From Rathayibacter sp. SW19 (GTDB lineage: Bacteria > Actinomycetota > Actinomycetes > Actinomycetales > Microbacteriaceae), in the NCBI RefSeq assembly GCF_030866825.1, contig NZ_CP133020.1:1984001-2048000 (forward strand): DNA of 64,000 nt. The letters run 5' to 3'. The position numbers and the translations under genes are program-made. Below the pieces are notes generated by a model that was not told the origin of the DNA, did no database searches, and saw only the letters and a program-made list of their open reading frames with translations. Shown here piece by piece: positions 59,575 through 64,000 of this stretch (its first letter is position 1; every line of letters begins with the position of its first letter).

Positions 59575-59997
59575 ATGGATCTGGAGGTGTCGCCCGCGCT
59601 CACGATTCCCGCGTCGGAACTGGACTGGCGGTTCTCTCGTTCGTCTGGGCCGGGTGGTCAACACGTCAACACCTCGGACAGCCGTGTCGAGCTCACCTGG
59701 AGCATCGTCGACTCGGACGCACTCTCCGAAGGCCAGCGGATGCTGCTGGTCGCGCGTCTCGAACCACGCCTCGTCGCCGGAACGATCACTGTGACCGCGT
59801 CAGAGCGCCGCTCCCAGCTCCGCAATCGCGAGATCGCCTTGGGCAAGCTTGCTGATCTCGTCAGCATGGCTCTAGCTCCCGAGGCTGCTCTCCGTCGCGC
59901 GACCAAGCCCACTCGGGGCTCGGTCGCGCGACGCCTGGCCGCGAAGGAGCAACGGTCGGCAACGAAACGGCAACGGCAGCGGCCGTCCCCCGAATGA
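59575..59997 (+). CDS. arfB: alternative ribosome-rescue factor ArfB (peptidyl-tRNA hydrolase)
   Basis: 140-aa protein with the release-factor GGQ motif (RSSGPGGQHVNTSDSRVELTW) and the positively charged C-terminal tail (RRLAAKEQRSATKRQRQRPS) that inserts in the mRNA channel. ArfB/YaeJ frees ribosomes stalled without a stop codon. The GGQ sits at residues 26-28 and the length is right for the family. Its stop overlaps the start of a small ORF (ATGA). Confidence 0.93.
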   Translation: MDLEVSPALTIPASELDWRFSRSSGPGGQHVNTSDSRVELTWSIVDSDALSEGQRMLLVARLEPRLVAGTITVTASERRSQLRNREIALGKLADLVSMALAPEAALRRATKPTRGSVARRLAAKEQRSATKRQRQRPSPE

Positions 59998-60140
59998 GCA
60001 CCGACATTGGGGATCGCACAGAGCGCTCACCCGGCACACGCTTCTGGATTACGATGCCGATGCGCGACGGTGGTGACGTCCGCTATCGGTTGCCGTCACA
60101 GAACTGCGGCGTGCTGGGCCTGCTCCAGCGGGCATCCTAG
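59994..60140 (+). CDS. small hypothetical ORF coupled to arfB
   Basis: 48-codon frame beginning with the ATG of the arfB stop overlap (ATGA). Sequence MSTDIGDRTERSPGTRFWIT ... LPSQNCGVLGLLQRAS. Not recognised. The overlap suggests it could be translated, but its short length means it may be a relic. Confidence 0.3.
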   Translation: MSTDIGDRTERSPGTRFWITMPMRDGGDVRYRLPSQNCGVLGLLQRAS

Positions 60141-60157
60141 AACCGCTGAGAAAGTGA

Positions 60158-60535
60158 CTAGGCTGACACCTTGCCGCTTGCCCAGTGTGGTGTGCCACGG
60201 GCAGCAATGGCTGTTCCGACAAGAGCCGCCGCAAGCATGATGGTCACCGCCGCGATCCCCGTACCGACACCGAGATTCAGAACCAGGATGGCGCCGACCA
60301 CAGCTCCGATCAACATTGCGAGCACCGTCAGCAGACGTCGCGCTGCCGTCGCCAAGTCGCGTTTGCGCAGATCCGATCCGATGCCCGTCAGTGTCATGGT
60401 GAGGACGGTCGTGGTCATATCGGGCACCGCGAGCTGGCGTACGACCGCGTTTTGGATTCCGAGGGCGAGACTTCCGACCGCCAGGATCAGGAGCTGACGG
60501 GCGGCCCATGCACGGGATGCGCGAAGTAGCTGCGG
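60158..60535 (-). pseudogene. C-terminal remnant of a DUF1275 (YoaK-like) membrane protein
   Basis: The frame reads AWAARQLLILAVGSLALGIQ, NAVVRQLAVPDMTTTVLTMT and further hydrophobic helices, matching the second half of DUF1275 proteins (the VPDMTTTVLT motif is characteristic). The frame is closed by a stop a few codons before the homology begins and no start or N-terminal helices exist. About 125 of the usual ~230 residues remain. Confidence 0.7.
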
Positions 60536-60599
60536 ACCGCTGAAAGACGTGCAGATTCTTCAGGCATGATCTTCGTCGATTCGTTACGTCCTGCATGCT

Positions 60600-60621
60600 T
60601 TTTTCATATACTGTACACAGT
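60600..60621 (+). promoter_or_regulatory. promoter and operator overlapping tetR start
   Basis: TATACT (60607-60612) is a near-consensus -10 only 7 bases before the GTG at 60620, so the mRNA is probably leaderless. A perfect palindrome ACTGTacACAGT (60610-60621) overlaps the start, a likely autoregulatory TetR operator. Confidence 0.6.
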
Positions 60622-61267
60622 GTCCAGTAATAGTCAACGAGCCTCTCGGCGTGGCCGTCCGCGCAGTGAGAACGCGCGACGGTCCATACTCGACGCTGCT
60701 GCGGGGCTCGCACTCGAGGGCGCCGCGGGTGCAGGCGTCGATGCGATCGCGGCCCGAGCAGGAGTCAGCCGCACCACCGTGTACAAGTGGTGGCCGTCCG
60801 CAGCCGCCGTACTGCTCGAAGGACTCCTCGACCGCACCCGCGACACGATCGAGTCTCCCGCTTCCGCGACGACGCGCGAGGCGCTGGGTGACTACCTTGG
60901 TCGGCTCGTCGTGCTCGTCCGGGACACGTCGGCGGGCGCTCTCTTCAGAGGGCTGACTGCGGCAGCTGTCACGGATTCGGCCGTCGCGCAGGCGCTTATC
61001 AACGATTGGATCGCGCCGCGCCGCGCCGCGGTAATCGAGCTGCTCGCCCAGGGTGCGCGTCGAGGCGAGGTGCGCGCGGACCTCGACTATGCTGCCGTCG
61101 CCGATGTGTTGTTCGGCCCGATCTACTACCGGCTGATGTACCAGCATCAACCGCTGACGGATCAGCTGTCGGCGGAAATCATGAAGATATGCTGGCCGGG
61201 CATTGAAGCGCCAGACCATACAGCCGGACCGACAAACAAAGAACGAAGAAAGAGGATCAACCGATGA
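60620..61267 (+). CDS. TetR-family regulator of aldo-keto reductase
   Basis: 215-aa regulator. DNA-binding domain: RRSILDAAAGLALEGAAGAG and IAARAGVSRTTVYKWWPSAA (YKWW in place of YxHF, as in a subset of TetRs with C-terminal TetR_C_11-like domains). GTG at 60620 is leaderless-like; an alternative upstream start exists at 60566 but includes an unlikely peptide. Its stop overlaps the AKR start (ATGA), so the two are one operon. Confidence 0.85.
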   Translation: MSSNSQRASRRGRPRSENARRSILDAAAGLALEGAAGAGVDAIAARAGVSRTTVYKWWPSAAAVLLEGLLDRTRDTIESPASATTREALGDYLGRLVVLVRDTSAGALFRGLTAAAVTDSAVAQALINDWIAPRRAAVIELLAQGARRGEVRADLDYAAVADVLFGPIYYRLMYQHQPLTDQLSAEIMKICWPGIEAPDHTAGPTNKERRKRINR

Positions 61268-62190
61268 AAACCTTTACCCCACCACTGACCACACTCGACG
61301 CCTCGAACATCATTCTGGGGCTGATGCGGATCTCCGATCTCGACGATCAGGCCATTCGCGCCCTCGTCGGCGCGGCACGCGACGCAGGTATCAACTTCTT
61401 CGATCACGCCGACGTGTACGGCGGCGACCACGGGTGCGAGCGGCGCTTCGGCGACGCGATCACCTTCACGTCGGCCGAACGCGAGTCAGTCATCATTCAG
61501 TCCAAGGTCGGGATCAGAAATGGGTTCTGGGACTTTTCGACAGAGCACATCCTCGACTCGGTCGACAAAACGTTGTCTGCTTTGCGAACGGATTATCTCG
61601 ACATCCTGCTGTTGCACCGTCCTGATGCGCTGGTTGAACCGGATGAGGTCGCTGCGGCCTTCGACTCTTTGCAGGCCTCCGGAAAGGTACGCAACTTCGG
61701 GGTATCGAATCAGACTCCGGGCCAAGTGGAACTACTCAAGCGTTCCGTCAACCAACCGCTCGCCTTCAATCAGATGCAGCTGAGCATCACCCATGCCCCC
61801 ATGATCGCAGCAGGCGTCGCTGCGAACATGGCCGGGCTGGACCAGTCCATCGACCGTGACAATGGCATCCTCGACTACAGCCGGCTGAACAACATCACGG
61901 TCCAGGCGTGGTCCCCGTTCCAGAAGGGATTCTTCGACGGCGTCTTCATCGGTGACCGTGAGAACTTCGGGCCTCTGAACCATGCGCTCGATGAGATCGC
62001 TTCCGCCCACGGCGTGACACCGACCGGCATTGCAGTTGCCTGGATCCTTCGGCATCCCGCCAACATGCAGGTGGTGCTGGGCACGACCAAGCCGGAACGG
62101 GTGGCACAATCCGCCGCGGGTTCGGAAGTGCGGCTGGACCGTGAGGAATGGTATCGGCTCTTCACGGCGGCCGGGCACGTGCTTCCGTAA
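61264..62190 (+). CDS. aldo/keto reductase
   Basis: 308-aa (alpha/beta)8-barrel oxidoreductase. Catalytic tetrad: Asp and Tyr in DHADVYGG, Lys in QSKVGI, His in LLLHRPD. The C-terminal NADPH-binding GTTKPER matches the AKR phosphate-binding loop. It reduces small aldehydes or ketones. Translation is coupled to TetR by a 4-base overlap, so expression follows that repressor's ligand. Confidence 0.9.
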   Translation: MKTFTPPLTTLDASNIILGLMRISDLDDQAIRALVGAARDAGINFFDHADVYGGDHGCERRFGDAITFTSAERESVIIQSKVGIRNGFWDFSTEHILDSVDKTLSALRTDYLDILLLHRPDALVEPDEVAAAFDSLQASGKVRNFGVSNQTPGQVELLKRSVNQPLAFNQMQLSITHAPMIAAGVAANMAGLDQSIDRDNGILDYSRLNNITVQAWSPFQKGFFDGVFIGDRENFGPLNHALDEIASAHGVTPTGIAVAWILRHPANMQVVLGTTKPERVAQSAAGSEVRLDREEWYRLFTAAGHVLP

Positions 62191-62306
62191 ATTGGATTCA
62201 ACCTCTCGTGCCGATCTGGTGGTCGAACGCCGGCCGATCTGAGGCCGCAACCAAGGCGATATCTGCGACGGTAGGTGCACAATGAAAGGAGGAAGGTTGG
62301 TGCACG

Positions 62307-62675
62307 GTGACAGAAATGGTTGGGCTTAGCGGACGGGCCGAGCGAATGCAGGCGGCGTTGTCGCCGGTACTTGTGATCGGGCCGGATTTCCTTGCCGGCC
62401 GACGGGACGCCGACGACATGGCACAGACCATGGTGCGGGCAGTGCAGCAGTTCGCCGACGGTGAGCGTGCTCGCCAAGAAGCAAGCGCGGTGCCCGAGAT
62501 AGACATCGATCCAGCTTCGGCGAGCCGCGAAGCCCAAAAACTCCAAGGTGCGCTCGCCGAAATCTACACCTGCGGTTCCGGATATCTGGCGGATCGCTGC
62601 GACTCCGACTGTGTCGCTCGCACAATGGCACAGATTATGGACGAATTCGGCGAACTGACACCGCGCACACCGTGA
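62307..62675 (+). CDS. hypothetical protein
   Basis: 122-aa acidic protein from GTG 62307 (GAAAGGAGG about 14 bases upstream). It has three cysteines close together (YTCGSGYLADRCDSDCVA, about residues 87-102), possibly metal-binding or disulfide-forming. It contains two similar halves: DFLAGRRDADDMAQTMVRAV and GYLADRCDSDCVARTMAQIM, so it looks like a tandem duplication. No family recognised. Confidence 0.55.
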   Translation: MTEMVGLSGRAERMQAALSPVLVIGPDFLAGRRDADDMAQTMVRAVQQFADGERARQEASAVPEIDIDPASASREAQKLQGALAEIYTCGSGYLADRCDSDCVARTMAQIMDEFGELTPRTP

Positions 62676-62830
62676 CGATGGTTGCGCCGACGAGGTTGCG
62701 CCACACGCTTGTCTCGCCCACCAGCGCATCGTACGGCGCGTTGGCGACCACCAGATTCCGCGTCGCGTCGTACACGGCAACCGGGTTGCCGGCCAGGCGT
62801 CGAGCAGCCGCGGTTGTCGTGGGTCTGTCA
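62676..62830 (-). pseudogene. remnant of a MmyB-like/XRE-type regulator
   Basis: Protein-like stretch GNPVAVYDATRNLVVANAPY then DALVGETSVWR resembles the PAS-like ligand-binding domain of MmyB-type regulators (P..V.D...V.A.N). A second frame supplies the preceding residues (PRLLDAWPATRLP), so a frameshift has occurred. Both ends are missing. Weak but suggestive evidence. Confidence 0.4.
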
Positions 62831-62887
62831 GTCCCATGACATGGCGGCGACTGCGTCGCCGTGAGATCAGGAACGATGCTGGATGCC

Positions 62888-62940
62888 ATGACAACGACAC
62901 TGATAACCGGCGTGACGGGTGGGCTCGGGTCCGGCCCCGC
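62888..62940 (+). pseudogene. N-terminal stump of a short-chain dehydrogenase
   Basis: ATG at 62888 opens MTTTLITGVTGGLG, the N-terminal Rossmann TGxxxGxG motif of SDR enzymes. After about 16 codons the homology stops abruptly (SGPAPFGH). The gene has been cut by a deletion that joins it to the YciI-like gene on the other strand. Confidence 0.5.
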
Positions 62941-62949
62941 GCCCTTCGG

Positions 62950-63279
62950 TCACATCTGCACGTCCACGAGTTCGAAGATATCCAGACTGAACCGGCCCTG
63001 TCCCTCGGAGAGAAACGGGAGTCCCGCACTGAGCGCCTTCGCGCCTTCGAGGTCGGCGGCTTCGACTATCGAGTAGCCTTGCAGCTCAGTCGGCGTGCGA
63101 TCGCTGCCGTCGTCGCCGATGCTTGCGCGTTCACCGAACGGCGCGCCGCCGTCGACGAGTGCTGCGCCAACGGCACCCATCCAGGCGCCCCACGCTGCCA
63201 TTTGCTGCGCCGATTCCTCTTCGGTGAATTGGTCCATGGGTGTTGCCGGACCGTTGTAGATGAAGATGTACTTGCTCAT
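62950..63279 (-). CDS. YciI/DGPF-like protein
   Basis: 109-aa ferredoxin-like alpha/beta protein (KYIFIYNGPATPMDQFTEEE; QGYSIVEAADLEGAKALSAG) of the YCII-related group common in actinobacteria. The ATG at 63279 has AAAGGAAC. These proteins are often found beside regulators and sigma factors; biochemical role is generally unknown. It lacks the strict DGPFAETKE motif, having VDGGAPFGERASI. Confidence 0.7.
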   Translation of the reverse strand: MSKYIFIYNGPATPMDQFTEEESAQQMAAWGAWMGAVGAALVDGGAPFGERASIGDDGSDRTPTELQGYSIVEAADLEGAKALSAGLPFLSEGQGRFSLDIFELVDVQM

Positions 63280-63361
63280 GATGTTCCTTTCGTCGTGCGG
63301 GGCTGATGGCCCACGCAACTCGGGGTTGCCGGCTCGGTTTTGCCGGCTTAGCGCGGCCGTT

Positions 63362-64000
63362 TCAGCGTTGCCGATCGAGTGTCGTGTCGCCGACATTCTC
63401 GTCGAGCCAGTCGACGAGGGGCCGGGTTGCCGACAGTATGGCGGCGACGTGGTCTTTGGCCGCGGCGGTCTGCATCCAGCTGTCCGTGCTGGGCCATCGC
63501 GCCCAGGCGGCGAGGTCCTTTTTGCGGAGGAGATCGGCGCGTGGGTGATCTTTTGGATAGCCGCGCGGCACCGTCTTGAGAGCATCGCGGGATGTGACCT
63601 TGACCCCGGCGCCGGCAAATTCGGTGCCGGTGAGTTCGGCGATCAGCCGCTGGAGTCTCTCGCCCTGCGCGCCATTCGCGACTGCCGTGCGGTATCGATC
63701 GATCTGGTCTGACGCCATCGTGTAGTATCCGGCACCCACGCCGATGCCGTGCGCGGAGAACTGTACGTATCCGCGGCCGATCGTGGCGCCGATCGCTGTC
63801 TTGTACGGCGATTTGTCGGCGCTGAATCGGATGTCGCGATTCGGACGGAAGATCTTGCTCTTGCCGAATTCAGCACCGAGTTCGCCCAGAAGTGCTTGCA
63901 TCGGTGCGAGAACGGCCTGGTCGTACACGCTTTTGTTCTCAGTCCAGTAAGCCTTCGAGTTGTCGGCCTCGAGGCCGCGGAAGAATTCAGTGGCGACCGC
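63362..64000 (-). CDS. DUF2461 domain protein (partial)
   Basis: Reads off the window's right edge: the first visible codons give AVATEFFRGLEADNSKAYWT. The family's core follows (FRPNRDIRFSADKSPYKTAI; GYVQFSAHGIGVGAGYYTMA). DUF2461/TIGR02453 proteins are about 220 residues, so only the first few are missing. Function unknown. Stop at 63362. Confidence 0.85.
   Translation of the reverse strand, partial: AVATEFFRGLEADNSKAYWTENKSVYDQAVLAPMQALLGELGAEFGKSKIFRPNRDIRFSADKSPYKTAIGATIGRGYVQFSAHGIGVGAGYYTMASDQIDRYRTAVANGAQGERLQRLIAELTGTEFAGAGVKVTSRDALKTVPRGYPKDHPRADLLRKKDLAAWARWPSTDSWMQTAAAKDHVAAILSATRPLVDWLDENVGDTTLDRQR

Overview
This 64 kb window is high-GC DNA from an actinomycete. The signs are frequent GTG starts, four-base start/stop overlaps, a MobF-type relaxase of actinobacterial form, LLM flavin oxidoreductases and a metal/redox gene set typical of soil or industrial Actinomycetota. 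Micrococcales/Microbacteriaceae is a plausible home, but that is inference. The window is a mosaic of metabolic operons, heavy-metal resistance modules, wrecked mobile elements and a defence-rich mobilisable segment.

Region 1 (about 0.2-12 kb) is one long operon followed by accessory genes. It encodes an AhpD/CMD-like protein, a radical SAM enzyme, an ABC transporter (lipoprotein, two permeases, ATPase), a TVP38/TMEM64 (VTT) membrane protein and a CDP-alcohol phosphatidyltransferase. This gene set closely parallels the poorly understood E. coli ydjXYZ-ynjABCDEF locus. A MerA-like disulfide oxidoreductase, a methyltransferase, a haloacid-dehalogenase-like hydrolase, a small membrane protein and a second CDP-alcohol phosphotransferase follow.

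Region 2 (12-34 kb) is metal and redox biology. A divergent pair (MerT-like membrane protein and CopZ-like chaperone) shares a 36-bp palindromic MerR-type promoter. Next come a MerR/HMA/P-type ATPase operon, a permease carrying two YHS domains and two FluC/CrcB fluoride channels. A cytochrome-oxidase or copper-redox set follows (CtaG, MarR, CcdA, Sco-TlpA fusion). The mer locus contains merR divergent from merA, merB and a third disulfide reductase, plus a NrtS-like gene and a MerT-like/thioredoxin-lipoprotein/CcdA operon. At least six MerR-type promoters with stretched spacers punctuate it. A broken integrase, an excisionase, a tRNA-Gln 3' remnant and an IS701-like fragment sit in the middle (24.8-26.4 kb).

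Region 3 (34-37.5 kb) holds a flavin monooxygenase with a TetR regulator, and a TetR/DsrE divergent pair with two palindromic operators.

Region 4 (37.8-55.7 kb) is an accessory island that ends at the 3' half of a tRNA-Pro gene. It has a MobF relaxase-helicase followed by a run of likely anti-phage genes: a nuclease-NACHT protein, a PIN-TM protein, an ApeA-like HEPN gene split by an IS30-family element, a TOPRIM-like protein, an IS1595-family element with perfect 8-bp target duplications, and a DUF5677-like gene.

Region 5 (55.8-64 kb) is metabolic and looks more chromosomal. It has an F420/NADP-type reductase with an LLM flavoprotein and a MarR regulator, a quinone-oxidoreductase-like MDR, ArfB, a TetR/aldo-keto-reductase operon, a YciI-like protein and a DUF2461 gene running off the end. 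Several gene stumps lie between them.
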